Of a DNA stretch of 64,000 nt, positions 1-14,196 are shown in pieces. Each line of letters opens with the position of its first letter. Position 1 is the first letter of the stretch. Source of the stretch: Monoplex corrugatus. Lineage: Eukaryota > Mollusca > Gastropoda > Littorinimorpha > Ranellidae. The notes under the pieces were generated by a model, which was not told where the DNA came from, made no database searches, and saw only the letters and a program-made list of their open reading frames with translations. The stretch is from contig JAPXFY010000015.1 in NCBI GenBank assembly GCA_030674185.1, positions 26,530,543-26,594,542 of the forward strand, read 5' to 3'. The translations under genes were made by a program, and so were the position numbers.

Positions 1-186
1 AAATTCACTTTGACATGATCAGTTCTACTTGATCATCAAATTGGTTAGCCACAGTAAGGTAATGTTCGTTTCTGTCCATGTGGCTGACATACTCAGTTAG
101 CTGCCTTATGACAACACTTTTATCTTGAAAGTTAACTTTATGAAAAGATCATTGAAGCAGTATTGTTTCAGTGTTGTCTGAAAATT

Positions 187-290
187 TACACACACACACA
201 TACATGCGTGCGCGTGCACACACACACACACACACGTATGCACGCACGCACGTGTGCGCACATGCATGCACACATACACATGCACATGCA
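187..290. repeat. (CA)n / CGCA-type microsatellite
   Basis: Interrupted CA, TGCA and CGCA dinucleotide runs. Confidence 0.95.
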
Positions 291-567
291 AAGACAAATA
301 TGTGTTTCTTCCAAAGTCCTTTACTTATTCAGAAAAAAAACTGGATGTACATATTTATGTTGATGGTGAACTGGACGTCTATAAATCATTCAGTCAACGA
401 ATCTTAGATATTTATAACCATTACAGATTGGAGAAAATATGAAAGCATATAGTAACAATAAGATTTGAACCTGGCCCATACTTGGTTTGGTTGTGAGGTA
501 ATATCTATAACCATGTCTGATACTGCAGCACATCACATTTACGATAAGTGCACTTGTGCACAGGCTG

Positions 568-569
<2 letters not shown>

Positions 570-599
<30 letters not shown>

Positions 600-617
600 C
601 TCACTCACACACACACA

Positions 618-694
<77 letters not shown>

Positions 695-706
695 ACACAC
701 ACACTC
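570..706. repeat. (TC)n(AC)n microsatellite
   Basis: A short TC run leads into about 120 bp of AC repeats. Confidence 0.97.
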
Positions 707-1045
707 ACTTTGTGACAACGAAAACAAACTAATGAATCAGCAAATGCTCAAATAACAAAAACAAAGATGGTCAAGTCATTCTAATTGTCTCCATTTTAAT
801 GATTTGATGAAAAGTATAGTTATGTCACAGGAAAAATTGCAACCCAAGAAAGACTCGAATTCCTTTCACAGATGTTCTTGCTTTGTTCTATCCAATCCAT
901 CTATCAGTTGCGGACCAAACAGCGATGAACAAAGAGTGGAGGCTGGGGTATGGGGTGGTGCCTATACTCTCAAATGGTCTCATAACCCAATGACAGGTCT
1001 GCCTATGCGAGTTAGGGGCGCCTATAAATAACTCCTACCATCACA

Positions 1046-4030
<2,985 letters not shown>

Positions 4031-4119
4031 CATCAGTCAAATTAAGTGTAGATCACCAGTAACCTTTGTACTGGTAAAGTGGTCGGTACTACAGACTAGC
4101 AACCGTTCAAACCCCCATC

Positions 4120-4350
4120 AGTTCAAACAGTTGTGTGATTTTTCATTTCCCGCTGACTCTTGTGTTGTCCGACTTGTACCATCCCCCTGGTGCCTCTGAT
4201 GACAAGCTGACCAGACAGCAGAACACATTCTCCAGAACTGCAGGAACCATCAGTCGCTGAGGAAGGAGATCTGGTCGACACCCATGAGTCTGTGGGAGAT
4301 ACTGTACGAGCTTGTAGAAGCACTGCAGAAGAGGACATATTTCATCCTTG
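4120..4350 (+). pseudogene. C-terminal fragment of a second LINE type (jockey/I-like)
   Basis: The frame from about 4207 reads DQTAEHILQNCRNHQSL RKEIWS, resembling the C..C-type tail seen after the RNase H/RT region in jockey- and I-group LINEs. The preceding Cys-containing part (RLVPSPW) is frame-shifted. Only about 200 bp remain. Confidence 0.55.
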
Positions 4351-4739
4351 TTTTATCCTTAGCGATGTATTCACTCACAATGACAAAAACCCAAGGGTAC
4401 AAAGCACTTGCATACTGGAGGATACAGGACACAAGGGAGGTGGGATGAAAATATGAGTGCATAAAGGAGGAAATCACTGCTGGATAGAAAGTTGTCTTGA
4501 AGACAGACTTGAAGAAAGACATAATATGACGGTCAAATAAACGAGGGAAACTCAATCCAACTGGATATTTGATATTCTGCGGGTATATACACATGAAGGG
4601 AGTTTATGCATAGGTCGGCACACATCTGAGAGATTGCAAAAATCTCCAACCTTTAGCCACCAGGCAGATGAGTCTAGTAGACGGATCAAACCTGTGTTGT
4701 TCTGTTTGGAAAATCGATGTTAAACCACTTGATCATACA

Positions 4740-5201
4740 CCAAGCCCATCATCATCATCATCTATCCATTGCTGCCGCAAGCACATCTTCCACCCTCTCT
4801 GTCCTCAGCCACCCTGCAAGTCCATCCAATATTTCTTTCTCTGGGTCTACCTGGTGCTCACTTTCCCTCGAGCTTTCCTGTTGTGACCAGGTGCTCTAAT
4901 TCCTCTTTCCTCATAAAATGGCTTATGAATGTTGCCTGTCTTCTCCTAATCTTCCTTATGAATGATCTTCTTGCATCTGCCGCCATCAAGACTGTCTCGT
5001 TGGTTTTCTTTGCTGTCCATGCAACTCTCAACATTCTTCTTAGAAACCACATCTCGGCTGCCTCAATCTTGTTCTGACTTTGTGTGTTGACTGTCCACGC
5101 CTCACAACCATATAACACTATCGGTTCTATCTAACATTCAAGGACTCTGTTCCTGGTGTTACTTGATAGGCATTTGTTGGTGAGAATGCCCAAGCCCATC
5201 A
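4740..5201 (-). mobile_element. 5'-truncated RTE LINE copy with target duplication
   Basis: The - strand encodes the RTE C-terminus (MLYGCEAWTV, MWFLRRMLRVAWTAKKTNE, ATFISHFMRKEELEHL). It ends at 4747-4760 in a (GAT)n-type tail, usual for RTE. The 12-bp sequence CCAAGCCCATCA occurs at both ends (4740-4751 and 5190-5201), a clear target-site duplication. Confidence 0.85.
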
Positions 5202-5261
5202 AATAATAAAATAAAATAAAACAGTAATTTTTTTTTATTTTGTAAGATTTCACACTTGCCA

Positions 5262-5333
5262 GTCGCCGTGGTGTAGTGGTTAATGCAACAGACTACCGAT
5301 TTGGAAGGTTGTGAGTTCGAAACCCCATCATAG
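5262..5333 (+). mobile_element. tRNA-derived SINE head
   Basis: It shows a Pol III-like A box (GTGGTGTAGTGGTTAATGC, 5268-5286) and a B box around GAGTTCGAAAC (5313-5323), with a tRNA-like core. There is no mature tRNA fold I can complete. It abuts the 3' end of the LINE to its right. Confidence 0.6.
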
Positions 5334-5379
5334 TAGGCCTCCTTCGGTCATGACTGACCATGGACAAAGTACATCCGTT

Positions 5380-6663
5380 CTAATGTCTAGATGGGCTGTC
5401 TGCTTGGTCCAAGCAGCGTTGCCTGTGACTGTACAGACCAATGCGAGAGAGGCAGTCTCTGTCGCAGCGGTCGCATGTGTATGCTGATGCTGGTCTGTTG
5501 GCTGTCATCCCTTTTCTGCGAACTCGCTTTTCTGCTGCAGCAGCTGACAGTTTGTCCTCACCAATCCGCAGCTGTTTCTTGAGAGTGGTTCTCCAGCTGT
5601 TGCGGTCGTCTGCGAGGTCCTCCCAGAACTCAGTGTTGATCTTCAGCCCCTTCATGTCACGTTTGCAAATGTCTTTGTATCTCAGCTGTGGGTGGCCAAT
5701 GTTTCTCTGCCCTGTGGCAAGCTCACCATAAAGGATGTCTTTTGGGATGCGACCATCTTCCATGCGGCGAACGTGGCCCAACCAGCGCAGCCGACGCTGT
5801 CTCAGCATGGTATGCATGGTTGGGAGGCCAGCGCGGGTCAGGACTTCGGTGTTGGTCACCTTGTCTTGCCAGGAAATGCCAAGTATGCGCCGTAGGCTTC
5901 TCAGGTGGAAGGTATTGAGCCTTTTCTCCTGATGAGCATGCGTGGTCCATACCTCGCTGCCATACAGCAAGGTGCTGAGGACACAGGCGTTGTATACAGC
6001 CATCTTTGTCTTTGTGGTCAGCTTGGGATTTGTCCACACCCTTTGTGTGAGGCGGGCTAGTGTTGTGGCTGCCTTCCCGATCCTCTTGTCGACCTCTGTG
6101 TCAAGGGAGAGGTTATCGGTGATGGTGGACCCAAGATATGTGAATTGATGGATGGCTTCAAGCTCGTAGTCATCAATGGTGATGGCTGGTGGAGATGGCG
6201 TGTCTTGGCCCAGGACGTTTGTCTTCTTAAGACTGATGGTCAGACCAAAATCTTTGCAGGCCTGGGAGAAGCGGTCCATTAGTGACTGCAAGTCCCGCTG
6301 AGTATGGGTCACAACTGCGGCATCGTCGGCAAATAGCATGTCTCTGATGAGGGCTTCACGGACCTTTGTCCTTGCTCTGAGGCGGGCGAGGTTGAAGAGC
6401 CTGCCATCTGATCTGGTCCGCAGGTGGATCCCTTCTTGAGCTGTGCTGAACGCATGCCTCAGGAGGAGAGCGAAGAAGATTCCAAAGAGGGTTGGGGCCA
6501 GGACGCAGCCTTGTTTCACACCGCTGCGTACGTCGAAGGGCTTGAAGAGGTTTCCGTTGAACTGCACCATCCCTTTCATGTTTGAGTGGAAGGACTCAAT
6601 TAAGCTGTGCAGTTTGGGGGGGGGGGGGGCAGCCGATTTTTCGGAGAGCCCTGAAAAGGCCAT
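5380..6663 (-). CDS. LINE ORF continuation, RT catalytic core and zinc-finger tail
   Basis: Out-of-frame continuation of the preceding ORF. From about residue 15 it holds SLIESFHSNMKG, SGVKQGCVLAPTLF and FADDAAVVTH (catalytic DD). Then come the thumb (TYLGSTITDNLSLDTEVDKRIG), LRSLRRILGISWQD, RLRWLGHVRRMEDGRIPKD and a terminal Cys/His motif. No stop interrupts it over 400 residues, so it was recently under coding constraint. The ATG shown is incidental; the natural reading would enter from the upstream frame. Confidence 0.85.
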   Translation of the reverse strand: MAFSGLSEKSAAPPPPKLHSLIESFHSNMKGMVQFNGNLFKPFDVRSGVKQGCVLAPTLFGIFFALLLRHAFSTAQEGIHLRTRSDGRLFNLARLRARTKVREALIRDMLFADDAAVVTHTQRDLQSLMDRFSQACKDFGLTISLKKTNVLGQDTPSPPAITIDDYELEAIHQFTYLGSTITDNLSLDTEVDKRIGKAATTLARLTQRVWTNPKLTTKTKMAVYNACVLSTLLYGSEVWTTHAHQEKRLNTFHLRSLRRILGISWQDKVTNTEVLTRAGLPTMHTMLRQRRLRWLGHVRRMEDGRIPKDILYGELATGQRNIGHPQLRYKDICKRDMKGLKINTEFWEDLADDRNSWRTTLKKQLRIGEDKLSAAAAEKRVRRKGMTANRPASAYTCDRCDRDCLSRIGLYSHRQRCLDQADSPSRH

Positions 6664-8566
6664 CTCTGCTGACTAGGTCAAAGGCCTTGGTGAGGTCAGT
6701 GAATGCCACATACAGGGGCATTCGCTGCTCTCTGCACTTCTCCTGGATTTGGCGAAGGGAGAAGACCATGTCTACCGTGGATCTCTCTGCTCGAAAACCA
6801 CACTGTGATTCCGGGTAGACGCGTTCAGCCAGTTTCTGCAGGCGGATTAGGAGGACCCGAGCATAGACTTTGCCAACAATGCTGAGGAGCGAGATACCTC
6901 TGTAGTTGTTGCAGTTGCTCCTTTCGCCCTTGTTTTTGTACAGAGTGACGATCTTGACGTCCCTCATGTCCTCTGGTACAGCTCCCTCATTCCAACACTG
7001 ACAGAGAACTGCGTGCAAAGGGTGCAGAAGAGAAGTCTTGCAGTGCTTGATGAGGTCTGGGGGAATTCCGTCGTTGCCAGGTGCCTTCCCTGATGCCAGG
7101 CTATCAATGGCCTTGCTGAGTTCGTCCGCAGTTGGCTCTGCGTCAAGTTCTTCCATTACCGGCATGCACTTGATGGCATCGAGGGCTAAGGGGGACACCA
7201 TGTTCTGTGTGGAGTAGAGGTCGGAGTAGTGTTCCGCCCATCTTTCCATCTGTTGGCTAGGATTGCTGATTACTTCCCCAGTGGAGGATTTGAGGGCGGC
7301 GATCTTGCTCTGTGTTGGTCCCAGTGCCTTCTTGATGCCATCATACATTCCTCGGATGTTGCCTCTTTCAGCAGCACTCTGTATCTCTTCGCTGAGCTCT
7401 GTCCAGTACTCGTTTGCGCAGCGCCTGGCGTTAAGCTGAACCTTACTTCTGGCAGCCCTGAGGATTTGCAGGTTCTTCTCACTGGGTGACTGCTTATACT
7501 TGGTGAGTGCGGCACGCTTGGCCTCAACAGTGGGAGTCATCTCTGATGATTTGGCCTCAAACCAGTCATGGGACTTCACAGTTTTCTTCCCAAAGGTGGC
7601 CATAGCAATGCGGTGCATGGTGTCTCGTAGCGTTTCCCATCTCTCAGTGGCAGAGTCTCTGGGCTGCAATGCATCGTATTCTCTCTGAAAGGCCTCTGCG
7701 AACTGTTCTACAAGATCTGGCTGAGACATCTTGCTGACGTCAATGCGAGGGTTCCCTTGTTTCTTTGAGCAGTGGAACTTCTTTGGTTGTAGCCTGATCT
7801 TGCAACATACCAGAGAGTGGTCTGTGTCGCAGTCTGCGCTGTGATAAGAGCGAGTGTGGAGAACGTTTTTGATAGCGGCACGTCTTACTAGGATCAAATC
7901 CAGTTGGTGCCAATGTTTTGAGCGGGGATGCCTCCAGGAGACTTTGTGCTGAGGCTTCGTCTTGAAGAAGGAGTTGGCGATGCACAGTTCATGGCAGGCG
8001 CAAAACTCGAGCAGTCGCTGTCCATTCTCATTCATTTTCCCCACTCCAAAGGAACCGAGGCAGAAGGGCCATGAGTCATTGTCTGCACCCACTCTGGCGT
8101 TGAAGTCGCCCAGGAGAACAAGTTGTTCTGTCCTGAGGATGTTCCTTATGGTTGATGCAAGATTTTCGTAGAACTCATCCTTGGTGTCTGGAGAGGCGGA
8201 CAGAGTTGGGGCATAAACGCTGATGAGAGTGACATAGCCTTCGGTGGTGTTGAGGCGGAGAGTCAAGAGTCGTTCTGAACCGCCGCTGCCTGGTTCAATC
8301 ATGTTCAGCAGGCTGTTCCTTACTGCAAAGTCTACTCCGTGCTCTCTTGGGGCATCAGAACTCTTTCCTTGCCAGAAGAAGGTGTAGTCCCTTTCCTTTA
8401 GTGTTTCTGAGTCAGCCAGCCGTGTTTCCTGCAGAGTGGCAATGTCCACATTGAGCCTCTTTAGTTCGCTGTTTATGACGGCGGTTTTTCTGGCGTCGCT
8501 GATGTCTTGCAGATCTTGGGAGAGCCCAGGCATCATTGTTCGGACATTCCAACAGCCCAGTTTCAC
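6596..8566 (-). CDS. LINE ORF, endonuclease and N-terminal RT part
   Basis: 656 codons starting MKLGCWNVRTM. It contains the complete APE-type endonuclease (residues 1 to about 235), the linker, and RT fingers/palm up to TKAFDLVSRDGLF. It then runs out of frame after a 14-base C run (6629-6616), finishing in unrelated residues. The protein would nick target DNA and begin reverse transcription; the catalytic YADD-type box lies in the next frame. Confidence 0.85.
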   Translation of the reverse strand: MKLGCWNVRTMMPGLSQDLQDISDARKTAVINSELKRLNVDIATLQETRLADSETLKERDYTFFWQGKSSDAPREHGVDFAVRNSLLNMIEPGSGGSERLLTLRLNTTEGYVTLISVYAPTLSASPDTKDEFYENLASTIRNILRTEQLVLLGDFNARVGADNDSWPFCLGSFGVGKMNENGQRLLEFCACHELCIANSFFKTKPQHKVSWRHPRSKHWHQLDLILVRRAAIKNVLHTRSYHSADCDTDHSLVCCKIRLQPKKFHCSKKQGNPRIDVSKMSQPDLVEQFAEAFQREYDALQPRDSATERWETLRDTMHRIAMATFGKKTVKSHDWFEAKSSEMTPTVEAKRAALTKYKQSPSEKNLQILRAARSKVQLNARRCANEYWTELSEEIQSAAERGNIRGMYDGIKKALGPTQSKIAALKSSTGEVISNPSQQMERWAEHYSDLYSTQNMVSPLALDAIKCMPVMEELDAEPTADELSKAIDSLASGKAPGNDGIPPDLIKHCKTSLLHPLHAVLCQCWNEGAVPEDMRDVKIVTLYKNKGERSNCNNYRGISLLSIVGKVYARVLLIRLQKLAERVYPESQCGFRAERSTVDMVFSLRQIQEKCREQRMPLYVAFTDLTKAFDLVSRDGLFRALRKIGCPPPPQTAQLN

Positions 8567-9397
8567 TGCTGATCCTTTTCCTGATCCGTTTCTTGAATTT
8601 GAATTTTTCTTTTTGTTTGGTGCGGTAATTAACGACCTGCTTGTCAGATTTTCTCCTAATCTTCATGCACCCAATGAAGAAAGCAGGTCGTGGCGGGACA
8701 GCATCTAACTGGCTGGGGGCTGCCCAGCTTAGGTGGGCGGTAGCTGTCCAGTAAGACACGAAGGTCTCTCCCACCGTCAAAAGCAACCCCTGGCGTCAGC
8801 TCTACGCCAGTTGAGCAATGACTTATCACCGGTATCTGTTGCTTCCCGTGTTGTGCCGACACTAGTGTTAGTAGCGAGGCTGGAGTGTCCTCTCCAGGTC
8901 GTAGGTGCAGAGTGTTTGTGGATGAATGGACGGATGTAAGCCTGGGCAGTGTAATATGGAAGACAGGCTGTTGCCCATGCAGCTTGTCCCCCCTCTCCAC
9001 CTCGCTGACAGATCCAAAGGAACAGCAGGGCTGTTACGTTTTGGTGCCAACGCGGCCGCAGGAGCTGCCGGAAAGTGACAAAGTTTGCCATCCAACCGCC
9101 TTAGGGGCCCCACACCGGATTTACTGTCAGGGTTTACTCCCTTAGCTAGATGGCCGCGGGTAGCTCTCCAGAGCTGGCGCCCTTTGATGGATCTAATTTA
9201 TTTCCACCAGGGTTTCTAGCCACCCTCCTCACCATCCTCCTGAGAGGACTGGTGGGGTTGCTGGTTTAGTCGCCAGCAATTCGACCCTGCGACAGGTAGT
9301 ACTGGGTTCCAGGTTACCAGTAGCGGATACATCTATCCGACCTGACCTGACCCCATCAATCCCTTCAAAATCATTATGGGGTTTTTCGGCTTTAACC

Positions 9398-9640
9398 GGC
9401 TCCTACCCAGAGTTGGGCGTGCTATGGGCTCACTGGGAAGACTGGGACCACACAGTCGAGTCTCATCCACTTCACGGATGCATCATTGAGGATGTTGCTA
9501 AATCTATTGACCAGCACCGCATGTGTCTCTATCTCTCGGGCCAGGTTGATACCAGGATATTTATGATAGTAAGCATAGAGTACAGCCCTGTCACGCAGTA
9601 TCTTCCTCATTGACATCATCGTCATCGCATTGTAACAAAA
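9398..9640 (+). mobile_element. SINE body (family also at 36.2 kb), A-rich tail
   Basis: The segment ACCCAGAGTTGGGCGTGCTA to about 9535 is clearly homologous to the reverse complement of 36225-36370. It ends in an A-rich tail (9637-9682). The tRNA-like head is missing or diverged. Confidence 0.6.
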
Positions 9641-9905
9641 AAAAAAACAACAACAAAAAAACAAAACAAAAAAAAACAAAAAATCCCCAACAACATTCCC
9701 AGCTTCTGTGGCCATTAAGGTGGCGTAGAAAATGGGACCCCCCCAAAAAAAAGGTGAGCACGAAGGTAACCTCCTTGAGTGCGATGATCTTTAAAAAGAA
9801 TTAAAAAAACTTTTTTTTTTTAAAAAGATTTCGCTCTGATCATACAACGTTAAATGGACATAACTCAACATTCTTCAAAATGAAATTGACTTCATTGTCT
9901 CACAA

Positions 9906-9906
<1 letters not shown>

Positions 9907-9977
<71 letters not shown>

Positions 9978-10008
9978 CACAACACAACACAACACAACAC
10001 ACATACAC

Positions 10009-10050
<42 letters not shown>

Positions 10051-10084
10051 CACACACACACACACACACACACATACACACACT
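9907..10084. repeat. (CA)n microsatellite with (CAACA)n interruption
   Basis: CA runs flank a block of AACAC pentamers (9977-10000). Confidence 0.97.
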
Positions 10085-10339
10085 CATTGATGAACTTTAT
10101 GAATTAATTAATTCTGATTTTTACTTTTACCTTATTTTTACTTTTACAAGAGATGTTCTGGGTAGATGAAGCAGGTGGTCTGGAAGTAGATGTGAATCCT
10201 TTTGTTAGAGTCATATTGTAGACGTGGTGCTATTGCCACTACATCTTCTATAGGCATCGCACATCCACTAAAGCCCAGTGTCATCAACGTCTTCCTTCGT
10301 CTCTGAAGCCTGAACATCTGGTGCTCTAGGCTCAAAGTG

Positions 10340-11005
10340 CTGGCCGACTGGTGTCCTGGTCAGGTGATTAAATGACTGGCATCCTGGTCAGATGGCTAAA
10401 TGACTGGCATCCTGGTCAGATGGCTAAATGACTGGCATCCTGGTCAGATGGCTAAATGACTGGCTTCCTGGTCAGGTGATTAAATTACTGGCATCCTGGT
10501 CAGGTGGCTAAATGACTGGCATCCTGGTCAGATGGCTAAATGACTGGCATCCTGGTTAGGTGATTAAATTACTGGCATCCTGGTCAGATGGCTAAATGAC
10601 TGGCATCCTGGTCAGATGGCTAAATGACTGGCATCCTGGTCAGGTGATTAAATTACTGGCATCCTGGTCAGGTGGCTAAATGACTGGTATCCTGGCCAGA
10701 TGGCTAAATGACTAGCATCCTGGCCAGATGGCTAAATGACTAGCATCCTGGTCAGATGGCTAAATGACTGGCTTCCTGGTCAGGTGGCTAAATGACTGGC
10801 TTCCTGGTCGAATGGCTAAATGACGGGCATTCTGGTCAGGTGGCTAAATGACGGACTTCCTGGTCGGATGGCTAAATGACGGGCATTCTGGTCAGATGGC
10901 TAAATGACGGGCTTCCTGGTCGAATGACTAAATGACGGGCTTCCTGGTCGAATGGCTAAATGACGGGCATCCTGGTCAGATGACTAAATGAATGGCATCC
11001 TGGTC
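10340..11005 (+). repeat. 28-bp minisatellite, left block
   Basis: About 24 tandem copies of a 28-bp unit (CTGGCATCCTGGTCAGATGG plus CTAAATGA), with variants such as GGTGATTAAATTA and GACGGGCTTCC. It is not coding: every unit contains TAAATGA stops. Confidence 0.95.
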
Positions 11006-12552
11006 ATCATCATCATCATCATCAGGTGCCCTGCCGCTTGGCGTTGGCGACCATGGACTTCCATCCCTCTCTATCTCTCGTTGCCCCTAGCATCTCCCCC
11101 ACCCTCTTCATCCCCAGCCACTCTGCAAGTCCGTCCAGCATTCTCTTCCTGGGTCTACCTGGTGCTCTTTTTCCCTCCAGCTTTCCCGTTGTGACCAGGT
11201 GCTCCAAATCCCCCTTCCTCATAAAATGGCCTATAAATGTTGCCTGTCTTTTCCTAATCTTCCTTATGAGTGATCTACTTGTGTCTGCCTCCATCAAGAC
11301 TGTTTCGTTTTGTTTTCCTTGCTGTCCATGGTACTCTCAACATTCTTCTGAGAAACCACATCTCAGCTGCCTCAATCTTGTTCTGGCTTTGTTTGCTGAC
11401 TGTCCACGCCTCGCATCCGTATAAAAGTATTGGTTCTATATAACATTCAAGGACTCTCTTTCTGATGTTAATTGATAGGCATTTGTTGGTAAGAATGCTT
11501 GTCATCTTCTTGAATGCTGTTTTGGCTTGGCCGATTCTGCCGGTTATTTCCGATGTGCATCTGCCGTCTGATGAAATGACCGTTCCCAGGTATTTGAACT
11601 TATTAACCTGTGTCAAGGTTGTGCCATTTGCTGTTATTTTGCATGAGGGGATTTCATGTTTTTTTTTACTGATCACTATGACTTCAGTCTTCCTGCTGTT
11701 TAGTTCCAACCCTTTACCTTTGCTTTCTATTTCAAGTATATTCACAAGGTTTTATAGGTCCTTTTAATTTTCTGCAATTAGCAGTGTCATCTGCGTACCG
11801 AGTGTTATTTATCATTTTCTCTCCAACTTTTAATCCAGGGTCTTCTTCTAGGTTTCTCGTGATGTTTTCGCTGTAAAGTGGAAACAGATCTGGTGACAAA
11901 ACACAACCCTGTCTGACTCCTCTTTTGATGTTTTGGAAAGAGCTTATATTGTTTTCTAATCTCATTGCAGCTGTTTGTTCCCAGTACATATTCCTGATTA
12001 TTCGTAGATCTTTTCCATCAACTTTGAGTCTCTCCGGTTGGTTGATCAATTCTTCATGTCGTACCCGATCGAAAGCCTTGGTGTAGTCAACAAAGCATAA
12101 ATACAAATCCTTATTCATTTCAATTGACCTCTCTATGATAGTTCTTAGGATGTATATGGCATTAATAGTTCCTTTCCCTTCCACAAATCCACACTGTTCT
12201 TCTGCTATTTCTCTTTTGATTCTGTTCCTTGTCCTCATAATGATTATTCTTAACAGGATTTTTGTTACATGGTTCATCAAACTGATTGTGCGATGGAGTT
12301 CGCATTCTATAGCCCCTGTCTTCTTTGGAAGTGCAATGAAAATTGATTTTGACATATTTTTTGGGATTTTTCCAGTGTCATACATTTCATTTAGGAGGAC
12401 TGTTATTTTGTCTATGCCAAATTCCTCCAGGGCTTCAATCATCTCTGTAGTAATGTTGTCTGGTCCTGGGGCTTTTCCTGGTTTCATCTTTTTCAGTGCT
12501 GCTCTAATTTCATCTGTCATTATGGGTGGTCCTTCAAAGTTTTTTTGGATTA
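11006..12552 (-). mobile_element. 5'-truncated RTE/BovB-like LINE inside the minisatellite
   Basis: The - strand encodes RT from MTDEIRAALKKMKPGKAPGPD through EEQCGFVEGKGT, CFVDYTKAFDRVRHE, RGVRQGCVLSPDLF and RYADDTA (catalytic). The C-terminal MWFLRRMLRVPWTARKT, ATFIGHFMRKGDLEHL and GRPRKRMLDGL follow. At least two frameshifts occur (about 11750-11780 and 11290-11300). The endonuclease domain is absent. The 3' end carries a (GAT)n tail (11006-11023), the RTE signature. Confidence 0.88.
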
Positions 12553-12554
12553 AA

Positions 12555-12790
12555 TAATTAAATGACTGGCATCCTGGTCAGGTGGGTAAATGACTGGTAT
12601 CCTGGTCAGGTGGCTAAATGACTGGCTTCCTGGTCAGATGGCTAAATGACGGGCATCCTGGTCAGATGGCTAAATGACGGGCATCCTGGTCAGATGGCTA
12701 AATGACTGGCTTCCTGGTCAGATGGCTAAATGACAGGCATCCTGGTCAGATGGCTAAATGACGGGCATCCAGGTCAGATGACTAAATTAT
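12555..12790 (+). repeat. 28-bp minisatellite, right block
   Basis: About eight copies of the same 28-bp unit as at 10340-11005, resuming directly after the LINE. The two blocks were one array before the insertion. Confidence 0.93.
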
Positions 12791-12792
12791 TT

Positions 12793-12798
12793 ACATAC

Positions 12799-12843
<45 letters not shown>
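12793..12843. repeat. (ACAT)n(AT)n microsatellite
   Basis: Five ACAT units and then about 30 bp of AT directly abut the minisatellite. Confidence 0.95.
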
Positions 12844-12844
<1 letters not shown>

Positions 12845-13162
12845 AGATATATTTCTCAAGATGATCTTTTTTTCACTTTTTTTCTTTTCTTTTTTTTTTT
12901 TAAAGTGTAGGTCTGATACTGGTCAGTGAATTTACACTCCATACAAAAAGTGTGCTGATAAATCTATTTTTGTTTCTTCTGGGATGAATAGGTGTACTGG
13001 AAGGGTTGAAAGTATGTAGGTAGGTCTCAGGATTCACTTTATGAATCTGGTTTCAATTTTTGGGGGTATATTTTCCATGTATATTAAATAAGCAAATGCA
13101 CATTGAAAGAGAGAGAAAAAAAGGATACAAACATTTTATCATGGTATACAGTATAACGTATA

Positions 13163-13185
13163 TAGTGTGTGTGTATGTGTATGTA

Positions 13186-13270
<85 letters not shown>
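13163..13270. repeat. (GT)n microsatellite
   Basis: GT and GTAT repeats, about 108 bp. Confidence 0.97.
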
Positions 13271-13274
<4 letters not shown>

Positions 13275-13486
13275 GATGGACTGACAACACTGCAGAATGG
13301 ACAGAGAAACATTTTGTAGAGACCGAGGTTTTGACACACAACCGGCAGCGCTGGATGAATCTGGACAAATATATAATTATGACTGGAAGATAATCGTTTT
13401 TCAGAGCTGGAGTTCTTTTATGTCTGGTGCCCCAGTGACTCTTCACGGAGTTAAGAGATAAGAAGATAAATACAAATACATACACA

Positions 13487-13615
13487 CACATACACACACA
13501 AACATCTATATATATTTATATATATCTAGATTTATACATATATGTATATACATATCTATCTGTTGATGTACATGTATATATATATGTATATATATATATA
13601 TATGTATATAATTGT
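13487..13615. repeat. TA/TATG-rich low-complexity tract
   Basis: Mixed ACAC, ATATAT and TGTATA runs. Confidence 0.85.
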
Positions 13616-14196
13616 ATAGATGAAATTAGAAGATAACGTTTTTCATCTTTGCTACTGTCTGAATCACAGTGTTTGTATAAAACGTTATCAGTTTCATGTG
13701 CCTGTGGTTGTAAAAAATGTAGTTGTAATGGCTAAGCTAAATTTGCTTCCCCCACCCTGAAGAAGGACCGGGGGGAGGGGGAGGACGCTTAACCCAAACA
13801 TGATCCCCGAACGAAATTCAAGCCACAACGAGATCACCCTATTTTTTAAATTAACCAGTAGTAACAAGGGAGGGAAGAGGGGAAGGGGAACACATGAATA
13901 ATTATAACGGTCTTGCTGGCGGATCCTGGGATTGAAAGGGTGGGGGTGGGTCAGAATGGGAGTGGCGACTACATATGACCTCGTTCGCCTGTTGTCAAGC
14001 AAGTTGCGACATGTTCTGCGGCTGAGGTCGAAAGTTGTGCTTGACAGACAACAAATTTGACGTCACTGCCCAATGATTTAAAAAGAAAGTAACAGCATGT
14101 AGTTATATCTAATAATGTAATGACATTTTGCCTCATAATCCAACTCTACGGTGATAAATCACTTTTATAGTGCATTATTACATTTTTGTTTCGTAT

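Larger units (their letters stand above)
5333..9390 (-). mobile_element. Near-full-length APE-type LINE (one frameshift)
   Basis: About 4 kb on the - strand. The 5' leader (roughly 9390-8567) precedes an ORF starting at 8566. The APE endonuclease motifs are LGCWNVRTM, LQETRL, SVYAPT, LLGDFNARVG and DCDTDHSLV. Reverse transcriptase motifs follow: GKAPGNDGIPPDLIK, NNYRGISLL, CGFRAERST, FTDLTKAFD, GVKQGCVLAP and the catalytic FADDAA. The C-terminus has a CX2C...H zinc-finger-like motif (CDRCDRDCLSRIGLYSH). Its 3' end is near the CCGAAGGAGGCC motif at 5335-5346. LINE clade is not decided by eye. Apart from one frameshift it looks young. Confidence 0.88.
12844..14196. other. Non-coding stretch upstream of the CASP2 promoter candidate
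   Basis: Apart from two microsatellites I see no gene. Short reading frames here have no recognisable motif. Confidence 0.6.

Noticed and set aside
583..709. Open frames encoding Thr-His or Cys-Val repeats
   Set aside because: They are readings of (CA)n/(GT)n microsatellites, here and at 3.2, 9.9, 13.2, 15.0, 20.3, 24.1 and 39.2 kb; no protein feature supports them.
5268..5330. Possible functional tRNA gene
   Set aside because: A and B boxes are present, but no full cloverleaf or acceptor stem can be drawn, and the layout matches SINE heads at 36.4 kb.
7229..8171. Plus-strand frames opposite the LINE
   Set aside because: They are antisense shadows of the well-supported LINE coding frame.
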